Of a stretch of 6,576 nt of DNA, positions 1 through 5,516 are shown in pieces. The DNA lies in NCBI GenBank assembly GCA_030043395.1, contig JASHXW010000331.1:1-6576 (forward strand), given 5' to 3'. Positions within the stretch are counted from its first letter, which is position 1. Every line of letters starts with the position of its first letter. A program made the translations under genes and the position numbers. The DNA comes from Streptosporangiaceae bacterium. GTDB taxonomy: Bacteria; Actinomycetota; Actinomycetes; Streptosporangiales; Streptosporangiaceae. Below the pieces are notes generated by a model. It saw only the letters and a program-made list of their open reading frames with translations, was not told the origin of the DNA and did no database searches.

Positions 1-185
1 CCGCGCTGCAGGCCGCCCCGTCCAGGGCAGTCGCGGCAGCGCCAGCGGCCGCAGCCCCCGCTCCGGCCGCGAATGGCGGCTCAAGCGGCGGCCGCGGCGC
101 GGCGATGACCAAGACCGAGCAGAAGCAGGGCGCCAAGTCAGGTGACGGCGAAGGCGAAGGCGACGAGGAGTGGTGGACTGAGTAG
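1..185 (+). CDS. C-terminal end of an unrecognised protein, truncated by the window edge
   Basis: The reading frame with codons starting at position 3 is open from the window edge to the TAG at 183-185 and gives about 60 residues. The first part is Ala/Pro-rich and then Gly/Ser-rich (AAAPAPAANGGSSGG), typical of a disordered tail. It is followed by a short Lys/Gln patch (KTEQKQGAK) and an acidic end with tandem GEGEG and the terminal residues DEEWWTE. There is no folded domain in the visible part, so the family cannot be named. The other frames are no better, and the stop sits 21 nt before a strong hairpin, which supports this as a real gene end. It converges on the SDR gene. The conserved-looking acidic WW end could be a docking tail, but that is inference. 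Confidence 0.6.
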   Translation, partial: ALQAAPSRAVAAAPAAAAPAPAANGGSSGGRGAAMTKTEQKQGAKSGDGEGEGDEEWWTE

Positions 186-206
186 GCCCACCTCATAGGT
201 CCAGGT

Positions 207-269
207 GCGGGGCCGGGGATACTCGCCGCCGTCAACATCACGGCTTGCGGCGAGTACCCCCGGCCCCGC
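207..269. terminator. Bidirectional terminator hairpin between convergent genes
   Basis: Left arm 207-229 and right arm 247-269 are complementary at 22 of 23 positions, with a single A/C mismatch and a 17-nt loop. The stem is very GC-rich and has no T-tract, as is common for actinobacterial terminators. It lies almost symmetrically, about 21 nt after the rightward stop at 185 and about 20 nt after the leftward SDR stop at 290, so it can serve both transcripts. Confidence 0.8.
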
Positions 270-289
270 GCTACGTGTTACCGAGGCCG

Positions 290-1054
290 CTACGGGTGAA
301 CGGTCTGCCCGCCATCCACGACAAGCGTCTGGCCGGTCATGTAGGAAGACGCGTCGCTGGCCAGGAAGACCGCCGGGCCGGCCATCTCCTCAGCCCGCCC
401 CCACCTCCTCATCGGCACGGTCGCGATCGTCGCCGGCCCCGCGGCCGGGTCCTCCCACAGGTTGCGGTTCAGGTCGGTGGCCGTCCAGCCCGGGCACAGC
501 GCATTGACCCGGACGCCCTGGGCTCCCCACTCGACGGCGAGCGTCTTCGTCAGTGAGATCAGGCCGGCCTTGGCCGCGCCATACGGGCTGATCAGCGGCG
601 AGGAGGCCACGCCAGCGACGGACGCCACGTTGATCACCGAGCCAGATCCCCCGTCGAGCAGGTGCCCGGCGAAGGCGTGGCACACGTAGACGGCGGACGT
701 CAGGTTCAGCTTGATGAGCTTGTCCCAGCCGGTGAGTCGCAGGTCGCGGAAGCCGACCATGAAGTTGGACCCGCCCGCGTTGTTGACCACGATCTCGACG
801 CGGCCGAGCTGGTCGATCGCCGCGTTCACCGCATCGGTGACGCCAGCCTGGTCAGTGACGTCAGCCGGGATGACGACCGCCTTCCGGCCGACGTCAGTGA
901 TGTCCTGCGCCGTTTCAGCCAGGCCATCGGCGGTCCGCGCCACCAGCGCCACGTCCGCGCCGGCCTGCGCGAGCGCCATCGCGATCGACCGGCCGATGCC
1001 CCTCGACGCTCCGGTGACGAAGGCGCTCTTGCCTGTCAGGTCAAACAAGCTCAC
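290..1054 (-). CDS. SDR-family NAD(P)-dependent oxidoreductase (FabG-like)
   Basis: This is a 254-residue classical short-chain dehydrogenase/reductase, the usual length for the family. Visible motifs are the cofactor loop TGASRGIG (residues 14-21), Arg40 after strand 2 (suggesting NADP(H)), Asp65, NNAG (91-94), and the catalytic tetrad Asn117, Ser145, Tyr158, Lys162 (YGAAK). The C-terminal signature TGQTLVVDGG is also present. Such cytoplasmic enzymes interconvert alcohols or hydroxyacyl groups and ketones; the substrate cannot be inferred. The GTG at 1054 is chosen as start because it overlaps the hydrolase stop as GTGA and has a Shine-Dalgarno GGAAGGA six bases upstream. Longer starts at 1069 (ATG) or 1153 (GTG) would only add residues unlike SDR N-termini. 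It is the last gene of the leftward cluster, ending before the 207-269 hairpin. Being next to a 3-hydroxyacyl-CoA dehydrogenase, a role as 3-oxoacyl reductase is possible, but this is inference. Confidence 0.93.
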   Translation of the reverse strand: MSLFDLTGKSAFVTGASRGIGRSIAMALAQAGADVALVARTADGLAETAQDITDVGRKAVVIPADVTDQAGVTDAVNAAIDQLGRVEIVVNNAGGSNFMVGFRDLRLTGWDKLIKLNLTSAVYVCHAFAGHLLDGGSGSVINVASVAGVASSPLISPYGAAKAGLISLTKTLAVEWGAQGVRVNALCPGWTATDLNRNLWEDPAAGPATIATVPMRRWGRAEEMAGPAVFLASDASSYMTGQTLVVDGGQTVHP

Positions 1055-1785
1055 GGTGAGTCCTTCCATTCGGCTGGCAGCGGCCAGGCGCCAGGGTTCA
1101 GCAGGCGAACGATCTCGTTGAGCACAATACGGACATAGGTCTCGCCTACCCACAGGTGCTTGGCATTGTCGACCGCGACGAGCCGTACCTGCGGCACCCG
1201 GGCGAACCGTGCCCGCGCCTCGTCCGGGCGCAGGTAGTCGTCAAGCTCGGGCACGAGCGCGACCAGGGGCCTCCCGCTCGCCGCCCAGGCGTCCAGGTGG
1301 GCGTCGGTCGCCCGGCGCAGCGCTGGCGAGAGCAGGATGGCGCCCTCGACCTGGGGCACGTTCCCCCACATCAGCGCCAGCTCCGTGCCGAATGACCAGC
1401 CAAGCAGCCACAGCCTCGGCAGGCCGGCCTGCACGCAGAACTGGATCGCCGCCTCGACGTCCAGCCGCTCGGCCCTGCCGTCGCCGAACTCACCATCGCT
1501 CGTGCCGCGCTCCGATGCCGCGCCGCGCGTGTTGAACCGCAGCACGGCAAGGTCGGCCATGGCGGGCAGCCGGAAGGATGCCTTGCGCAGCACGTGGCTG
1601 TCCATCATCCCGCCCGCGGTCGGCAGCGGATGCAGGCAGATCAGCGTCGCGACCGGGTCGCCGTGCGGCGGCAGCGCCAGTTCGCCGACCAGGCTCAGGC
1701 CGTCGGCTGTACGCAGCACGATGTTCTCGCGGCGGGCGGGAAGCACCGTGCTCGCCCTGATCTCGACTGCCCCGCTCTCGCTCAT
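1051..1785 (-). CDS. Alpha/beta hydrolase (predicted, COG2945-like)
   Basis: This 244-residue protein has the compact layout of small alpha/beta-superfamily hydrolases. An early strand leads to the oxyanion-region motif ICLHPLP (49-55), followed by VLRFNTRGAASERG (81-94), which resembles the RFN-RG-G-S-G signature of this group. The nucleophile elbow GWSFG carries Ser131. The probable acid is Asp182 or Asp183 in PELDDY, and the probable catalytic base is His210 in NAKHLW. There is no signal peptide or membrane segment, so it is cytoplasmic. The substrate is unknown; ester or thioester hydrolysis is the family expectation. The ATG at 1785 is preferred over an upstream in-frame ATG at 1845 because it has GGTGAGG (1791-1797) five bases upstream and the longer version would run deep into the preceding gene. 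The preceding gene stops 7 nt before, and its stop codon lies inside this ribosome binding site. The hydrolase stop overlaps the SDR start by 4 nt. Confidence 0.88.
   Translation of the reverse strand: MSESGAVEIRASTVLPARRENIVLRTADGLSLVGELALPPHGDPVATLICLHPLPTAGGMMDSHVLRKASFRLPAMADLAVLRFNTRGAASERGTSDGEFGDGRAERLDVEAAIQFCVQAGLPRLWLLGWSFGTELALMWGNVPQVEGAILLSPALRRATDAHLDAWAASGRPLVALVPELDDYLRPDEARARFARVPQVRLVAVDNAKHLWVGETYVRIVLNEIVRLLNPGAWPLPAEWKDSP
1061..1067 (-). promoter_or_regulatory. Ribosome binding site that fixes the SDR start
   Basis: GGAAGGA on the minus strand lies within the 3' end of the hydrolase gene, six bases before the GTG at 1054. It supports the GTGA-overlap start over the upstream ATG at 1069, which this motif itself overlaps. 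Confidence 0.65.
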
Positions 1786-1792
1786 AACCGCC

Positions 1793-2152
1793 TCACCGGT
1801 AGCTCGCTGGCCCGGCGCGGCGGGGCCGCCGCTGCCAGCAAGCATTGTGCCAGTGCCGGCGTTCCTCCAGGCCCGGTGTCTGCGCCGGCCAGGCCACCAC
1901 GTGCGCCGTTCCCGGCCAGATCTCCTGGTCGCAGCCCGGGCACCGGTACTGCTTCACGGCGGCGCCCCCCGGCACCTGCCGGACCACCCACTCCCCGTCT
2001 GGCCACTGCTCGACCTGCGGCGGTCCCAGCCGGACCGGCGAGTCCTCGTCGGGACGTCCCCCGGCCCGGCTGCCTGCCGGAGCAGCCCGCCCGCCGCGGC
2101 GGGGACGGCGCGGCACGTCACCAGGCAGGCGGCGGGCCTTGCGCGGGCTCAC
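1793..2152 (-). CDS. Small putative zinc-binding actinobacterial protein (often labelled ATP/GTP-binding protein)
   Basis: This 119-residue protein has two parts. Residues 1-45 are basic, Arg/Pro/Gly-rich and probably disordered. Residues 46-108 form a conserved-looking domain with EQWPDGEWVVRQVPG, then YRCPGCDQEI, HVVAWP and RRHWHNACW. Cys71, Cys74, His84, His102 and Cys105 could form a zinc site. From memory, actinomycete genomes carry similar proteins of this length with the same YRCPGCDQ and HVVAWP motifs, often annotated as ATP/GTP-binding although no Walker A motif is present here. The GTG at 2152 is the first start codon after an in-frame stop at 2225-2227, and it gives the familiar MSPR- beginning. 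It has no Shine-Dalgarno of its own but overlaps the stop of a 27-residue micro-ORF by GTGA, so translation is probably coupled. Function is unknown; nucleic-acid binding would fit the basic tail but is inference. Confidence 0.85.
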   Translation of the reverse strand: MSPRKARRLPGDVPRRPRRGGRAAPAGSRAGGRPDEDSPVRLGPPQVEQWPDGEWVVRQVPGGAAVKQYRCPGCDQEIWPGTAHVVAWPAQTPGLEERRHWHNACWQRRPRRAGPASYR

Positions 2153-2232
2153 TCGCGCGAGCGCGGCATCCAGCTGGCTACCGCTGGCCCCGACCCCCTC
2201 AGCAACCCGTCCGGCCGCGTGCGCTTACTCAC
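2149..2232 (-). CDS. 27-residue micro-ORF coupled to the zinc-binding protein gene
   Basis: A GTG at 2232 opens a 27-codon frame that begins MSKRTRPDGLL and ends WMPRSRE, closed by TGA at 2149-2151. That TGA overlaps the GTG of the next gene as GTGA. GGGAG lies seven bases upstream of the start. The peptide is basic at both ends with a small Gly/Ala/Ser centre and a Trp; there is no hydrophobic segment and no run of one amino acid that would suggest attenuation. The next gene lacks its own ribosome binding site, so the micro-ORF would deliver ribosomes to it. It could be a functional small protein or only a translational leader. I do not recognise a family. Confidence 0.5.
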   Translation of the reverse strand: MSKRTRPDGLLRGSGPAVASWMPRSRE

Positions 2233-2239
2233 GCGGAAG

Positions 2240-2244
2240 CTCCC
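2240..2244 (-). promoter_or_regulatory. Ribosome binding site of the micro-ORF
   Basis: GGGAG on the minus strand ends seven bases before the GTG at 2232. It is the only well-placed purine-rich motif close upstream of the micro-ORF and zinc-binding gene starts, which argues that translation begins at the micro-ORF. Confidence 0.5.
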
Positions 2245-2276
2245 GGCCGGACCAGCTCCCCCCGAACGTGACACAG

Positions 2277-3902
2277 TCAGCGCTCCGCGGCGCCAGCCGG
2301 GGACAGCCCGGCTCGCGCGTACTCAGCCAGCAGCGGCGGCGGGGCATACGCCGGATCACCGAAGGCCGCCTGCATCGCGCCAAGCACGTGCGCGACCTGG
2401 CCGGGCCCCACGTCGGCCAGCATCCGCATCGGCCCGCGGGGATAGCCGCAGCCCAGCGTCATCGCGGCATCGACGTCGGCCGGCGTCGCGTACTCGTCAG
2501 CGACCATCACGACAGCGTCCCGCAGGTGCGGGCAGAGCAAGCCGCCGACCAGCAGGCCCGGCCGGTCGGCCGAACGGACCGCCTGCAGCCCGAGCCTGCC
2601 GACCAGTGCCCGGGCGGCAGCGAGCGCCCTGGCCGAGGTCAGCAATGTCGGCGCTAGCTCGGCCAGCACCACCTGCGGCGGCCGTGAGCCTGCGCCCGAA
2701 GAACCCGGCGCTGCCGCGGACACCAAGTGCAGGCCGACCGTGTCAGCCGGCCGCCCGGCCGCGAGTGCCGGGCCGAGCACGCCACCATCCGCTCCGATGG
2801 CCACGACCACCAGGTCGCTCGGATGGGACTGATTGCGGGTGACGTTGATCCCGGCCGCCGCCATCAGGCTGGACAACTCCGCCGCCAGGTCACCGTGCGG
2901 GACGGCGGCCAGGTCGCCAGGCGTCCGGCCGGCCGCGCCGGCCGCCTCCCCGGCGCCGGCCACGGGATCGACCAGCGTGACGGTGCCGGGAGCCGGCGCG
3001 TGCTCTGCGTTAGGCGAAACGGAAGAGCTGGTAGCTGATGCAGTTCCTTGCGGGGGGTAGTCGTAGAAGCCGCTGCAGTTCTTGCGGCCGGTGCGGCCGG
3101 CGTCGACGAGCCGGCGCAGCAGCGGCGCGGGCGTGTAGCGGGTGCCGCCGAACTCGCGTGCCAGCACCTCGAGCACGGCGAGCGAGGTGTCCAGCCCGAT
3201 GAGGTCGAGCAGCGCGAGCGGACCCATCGGCAGGCCGATTCCCTGGGTTGCCGCCGCGTCGATGTCCTCCCGGTCGGCGTAGCCGGTCTCGAGCAGCCGG
3301 ACCGCGTGGTTCAGGTAGGGCAGCAGCAGGGCGTTGGCGACGAACCCGGCGCGGTCGGTGACCTGGACGGGAGTCTTGCCCAGGCGGCGGGCCAGCGCGG
3401 TCACCGCTTCAGCCGCGGGCGGGTCAGTGAGCACCGTCGTAATGACCTCGACCAGGCGCATGACCGGCGCCGGGTTGAAGAAGTGCATGCCGATGACCCG
3501 GCCAGGATGGACCGATCCGGCTGCGATCGCCGTGACCGAGAGGGACGACGTGTTCGTGGCGATGATGGCATCGGGGCGGCAGATCTTGTCCAGTTCGGCG
3601 ACGATCTGGCGCTTGATCCCGAGCTGCTCGGGCACCACCTCGATGACCAGGTCGGCTCCGGCCAGGTCGTCGACCGACGGTGCCGGCCGCACCCGGGCGG
3701 CGATCTCGGCGTACTGGTCCTCGGTCAGCTTGCCGCGGGTCACGGCGCGGCCCAGCGAGCTGTGCAGGACGGCGATGCCCCGCGACAAGGCGTCCGGATC
3801 CGCCTCGACGGCGGTTACCGCCAGGCCGCCGCGCGCGAACACCTCGGCTATGCCCGCCCCCATGGTGCCGAGGCCGACGACTCCCACCTCGCGAATCTCC
3901 AT
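2277..3902 (-). CDS. Two-module 3-hydroxyacyl-CoA (3-hydroxybutyryl-CoA) dehydrogenase
   Basis: The protein has 541 residues. Residues 4-182 are the NAD-binding domain: GLGTMG (10-15, GxGxxG), acidic Glu33 after strand 2, ATNTSS (115-120, with Ser119), catalytic His140 in GMHFFNPAPVM, Glu152 in LVEV and Asn190 in GFVANA. Residues 186-282 form the helical C-terminal 3HCDH domain ending GRKNCSGFYDY. A Ser/Ala/Pro linker (about 283-305) joins a second module: a shortened Rossmann-like region (about 306-420) and another 3HCDH domain (about 447-533, with DVDAAMTLGCGYPRGPM). This matches the known PaaH/PaaC-type order 3HCDH_N, 3HCDH, reduced Rossmann fold, 3HCDH. It should oxidise (S)-3-hydroxyacyl-CoA to 3-oxoacyl-CoA with NAD+, in beta-oxidation, phenylacetate or butyrate metabolism; no other paa gene is present. 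The ATG at 3902 is chosen because the family begins a few residues before GxGxxG. It has no Shine-Dalgarno but a TAGTCT box seven bases upstream, suggesting a leaderless mRNA. Confidence 0.92.
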   Translation of the reverse strand: MEIREVGVVGLGTMGAGIAEVFARGGLAVTAVEADPDALSRGIAVLHSSLGRAVTRGKLTEDQYAEIAARVRPAPSVDDLAGADLVIEVVPEQLGIKRQIVAELDKICRPDAIIATNTSSLSVTAIAAGSVHPGRVIGMHFFNPAPVMRLVEVITTVLTDPPAAEAVTALARRLGKTPVQVTDRAGFVANALLLPYLNHAVRLLETGYADREDIDAAATQGIGLPMGPLALLDLIGLDTSLAVLEVLAREFGGTRYTPAPLLRRLVDAGRTGRKNCSGFYDYPPQGTASATSSSVSPNAEHAPAPGTVTLVDPVAGAGEAAGAAGRTPGDLAAVPHGDLAAELSSLMAAAGINVTRNQSHPSDLVVVAIGADGGVLGPALAAGRPADTVGLHLVSAAAPGSSGAGSRPPQVVLAELAPTLLTSARALAAARALVGRLGLQAVRSADRPGLLVGGLLCPHLRDAVVMVADEYATPADVDAAMTLGCGYPRGPMRMLADVGPGQVAHVLGAMQAAFGDPAYAPPPLLAEYARAGLSPAGAAER

Positions 3903-3909
3903 GCCGGGC

Positions 3910-3915
3910 AGACTA
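3910..3915 (-). promoter_or_regulatory. Candidate -10 box of a leaderless promoter for the dehydrogenase
   Basis: TAGTCT on the minus strand matches TANNNT, the known actinobacterial -10 pattern. It ends seven bases before the ATG at 3902, so transcription could begin at or next to the start codon. The absence of a ribosome binding site there fits. No convincing -35 box is seen 16-18 bases further up. Confidence 0.45.
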
Positions 3916-3925
3916 CCCGCGGGTA
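3914..3925. promoter_or_regulatory. Perfect 12-bp palindrome, candidate repressor operator
   Basis: TACCCGCGGGTA is self-complementary over all 12 bases. It abuts and overlaps by two bases the candidate -10 box TAGTCT, so it would fill the spacer region of the dehydrogenase promoter. That position would let a bound repressor block RNA polymerase. No regulator gene is in the window, and a GC-rich palindrome of this size can also occur by chance. Confidence 0.35.
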
Positions 3926-3971
3926 TGCCTGGCCATTCCAGCCGCCCAACACGGCGCGCGGATAGGCGGAT

Positions 3972-3993
3972 CTGGCGTCGCGGCGGGCGCCAG
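3972..3993. repeat. Inverted repeat CTGGCG-N10-CGCCAG in the divergent intergenic region
   Basis: Two perfect 6-base arms (3972-3977 and 3988-3993) are separated by ten GC-rich bases. It lies 47 nt before the start of the secreted propeller gene and 69 nt upstream of the dehydrogenase start, on the opposite side from the 12-bp palindrome. It could be an operator or a 5'-UTR hairpin. Short arms in high-GC DNA make chance plausible. Confidence 0.25.
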
Positions 3994-4040
3994 TCCACCA
4001 TGGGAGTGCGGCAAAGCCTGTACCTGAAAGGACCCTGCGC

Positions 4041-5213
4041 ATGGTGACGACAAACCGCCTGGTGGCCGGGCTGGCGATGGTGACGGTCGCGCTGCCCCTG
4101 TCCGCACTGGCATCACAGGGCCGGGCAGCGGCAGCCGCAACTGCTCCGGCTGGCATGCCATCCGCCAGCGCCGCACGGCATTCTCATCACCCGGTCGTCG
4201 CCTACGTTTGCAGCGTGTCGTCGGACAACATCGTGCCGATCCTGACTGCCACGAACACCCGGCGCCCGCCGATCACCGTGCACGGCGGGCCGACCGCCAT
4301 CGCGCTCACCCCGAACAACCGCAGCGCGTACGTCGCCGACGTCGTTTCCAATCGCGTCAGCGTCATCAAGATCGCGACCAACACGGTGGTCAGGAGGATC
4401 AAGGTCGGCAAGCAGCCGACCGCGATCGCGGTCTCGCCCAACGGCCGCACCGCATACGTGACCAATTCGCTGTCCGGGACCGTCAGCGTGATCAGCACGG
4501 CCACGGAAAAGGTCGTCAAGACAATCACGGTCGGCGCGTTGCCCGACGCCCTGGCGTTCACCCCGAACGGGAGCATGGTCTACGTGGTGAACACCAACTC
4601 CGACAGCGTCAGCGCGATCTCGGCCAGCACCAGGTCCGTGGTGGCCACCATCCAGACCGGGGACTACCCCACCAGCCTGGCGATCACGCCGAACGGCGCC
4701 GACGTCTACGTCCAGAACTTCGAGGGCAACTCCGAAACCGTGATCTCGACAGCGACGAACGCCCTGCTGACCACGATCCAGGCAGGCGGCGAGGACATCG
4801 CGATTAAGCCGGGCGGGGCCATGGCCTACGTCGACAACTTCTCCGCCAGGACGGTGACGCCGATCAGGATCAGCACCCAGACCCCGCTTACGCCCATCCC
4901 GCTCGTCACCGGCGCGCGCGGCCCGCAGAGCCTGGCCATCACGCCGAACGGGAAGACCCTGTACGTCGCGCTCGATAGCGAGACAACGCGCGGTGAAGTG
5001 ATTCCGATCCGGCTGTCGACCGGGACGCCCCTTGCCCCCGTGAAAGTCGGGTTCGCGCCCGACAACCTGGCGATCACGCCGAACGGGAAGACGCTGTACG
5101 TCGTCAATCAGTTCTCGTCGAATGTCACGGTCATCCGCACGCGCACGAACACCGTGGTCAAGAGCATCAAGGTGGGGGTCAACCCCTACTTCATCGCCCT
5201 GACGCGCCAGTGA
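4041..5213 (+). CDS. Secreted YVTN-family beta-propeller repeat protein
   Basis: The 390-residue product begins with a signal peptide: basic MVTTNR, a hydrophobic core (7-23) and a likely cleavage after ALA at residue 24. An Ala/Ser/Pro-rich stretch to about residue 48 follows. The rest is eight tandem units of about 40 residues, each starting with a (A/V/L)YV strand (AYVCS, AYVAD, AYVTN, VYVVN, VYVQN, AYVDN, LYVAL, LYVVN). Most units then show V-x-V-I, a T-x-T-V turn, I-x-VG and a closing ALTPNG or AITPNG. This is the YVTN/40-residue repeat pattern, which folds as a beta-propeller, probably seven- or eight-bladed. No catalytic motif, LPxTG or C-terminal membrane anchor is seen, so it should be released or loosely wall-bound. 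Ligand and role are unknown. ATG 4041 has AAAGGA (4027-4032) eight bases upstream. It is divergent from the dehydrogenase and converges on the next gene. The repeats also show at DNA level. Confidence 0.92.
   Translation: MVTTNRLVAGLAMVTVALPLSALASQGRAAAAATAPAGMPSASAARHSHHPVVAYVCSVSSDNIVPILTATNTRRPPITVHGGPTAIALTPNNRSAYVADVVSNRVSVIKIATNTVVRRIKVGKQPTAIAVSPNGRTAYVTNSLSGTVSVISTATEKVVKTITVGALPDALAFTPNGSMVYVVNTNSDSVSAISASTRSVVATIQTGDYPTSLAITPNGADVYVQNFEGNSETVISTATNALLTTIQAGGEDIAIKPGGAMAYVDNFSARTVTPIRISTQTPLTPIPLVTGARGPQSLAITPNGKTLYVALDSETTRGEVIPIRLSTGTPLAPVKVGFAPDNLAITPNGKTLYVVNQFSSNVTVIRTRTNTVVKSIKVGVNPYFIALTRQ
4932..5103 (+). repeat. Near-identical 37-base repeats within the propeller gene
   Basis: The segments 4932-4968 and 5067-5103 match at 35 of 37 bases. 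Both encode L-A-I-T-P-N-G-K-T-L-Y-V at the boundary between propeller units. A shorter related copy (ATCACGCCGAACGG) lies near 4681. DNA identity above what the protein requires suggests recent duplication or gene conversion of blades. Confidence 0.7.
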
Positions 5214-5246
5214 GCGATCCGGCAGCCAGGCGGGCCAGGGGGCCGG

Positions 5247-5268
5247 CCGAGGCTAGCGCCAGCCTCGG
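5247..5268. terminator. Hairpin at the convergent junction, probable terminator
   Basis: CCGAGGCT (5247-5254) and AGCCTCGG (5261-5268) form a perfect 8-bp stem with a 6-base loop, 33 nt after the propeller-gene stop. No T-tract follows. It overlaps the last codons and stop of the opposing small gene, so it suits the rightward transcript best but could act on both. Confidence 0.5.
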
Positions 5269-5516
5269 ATGAGCTTGCCGCCCACTGCCGCCGCCGCACC
5301 GGTGATGATGCCCCGGGTAATGAGGTCCCCGTGCTCCTCACCGAAGTTTTGGGCGCCCTTGATGATCCCGCCAGTGGTCTTCTCGACGCCCTCGGCAAAG
5401 CTGCCGGAACCGGTGGTCGCGTCGTAGGTGCCCTTGGCCACGCCGATGGCGATCGCGACCGGCGTCGCGGCAATGCCAGTTACGGTGCCCCAGAACTTGC
5501 TCTCAGCCATATTCAC
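5253..5516 (-). CDS. Small Gly/Ala-rich protein of unknown function
   Basis: This 87-residue protein has no motif that I recognise. It begins MNMAESKFWG, followed by a hydrophobic Gly/Ala/Ile segment (about 11-28, with PVAIAIGVAKG). A polar Gly/Thr/Ser-rich middle follows (GTYDATTGSGS, EKTTGGIIKGAQNFGEEHGDL). A second small-residue segment (about 69-83, GIITGAAAAVGGKLI) precedes a basic RGWR end. Neither segment is long or greasy enough to be a sure membrane helix; glycine-zipper packing or membrane-surface association is possible. The third codon positions are strongly G/C, supporting real coding. Two starts are possible: GTG at 5516 with GAGGGA four bases upstream, or ATG at 5510 with the same motif ten bases upstream (85 residues). 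It has no operon partner and converges on the propeller gene. Bacteriocin-like or stress-related small proteins can look like this, but nothing here proves it. Confidence 0.65.
   Translation of the reverse strand: MNMAESKFWGTVTGIAATPVAIAIGVAKGTYDATTGSGSFAEGVEKTTGGIIKGAQNFGEEHGDLITRGIITGAAAAVGGKLIRGWR

Noticed and set aside
1055..1153. Longer N-terminus for the SDR (start at GTG 1153 or ATG 1069)
   Set aside because: The extra residues lie wholly within the hydrolase 3' end and do not resemble SDR N-termini, and the GTGA overlap with a good ribosome binding site explains the start better.
1337..2842. Long rightward open frame of about 500 codons opposite the hydrolase, zinc-binding protein and dehydrogenase genes
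   Set aside because: It is the antisense shadow of three well-supported genes in high-GC DNA. The product is Arg/Pro/Ala-rich with no domain, and it spans their junctions.
3048..3965. Rightward open frame of about 300 codons opposite the dehydrogenase
   Set aside because: Low-complexity Arg/Gly/Asp/Gln-rich product with no motif, fully explained by the codon bias of the opposite strand.
3903..4001. Longer N-terminus for the dehydrogenase (start at 4001)
   Set aside because: The additional 33 residues are Arg/Pro-rich, cover the divergent promoter region, and are absent from the usual family start just before GxGxxG.
4202..4576. Leftward frames inside the propeller gene with repeated VFPFGV-like segments
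   Set aside because: The repetition is the reverse-strand echo of the YVTN repeat units, not an independent protein.
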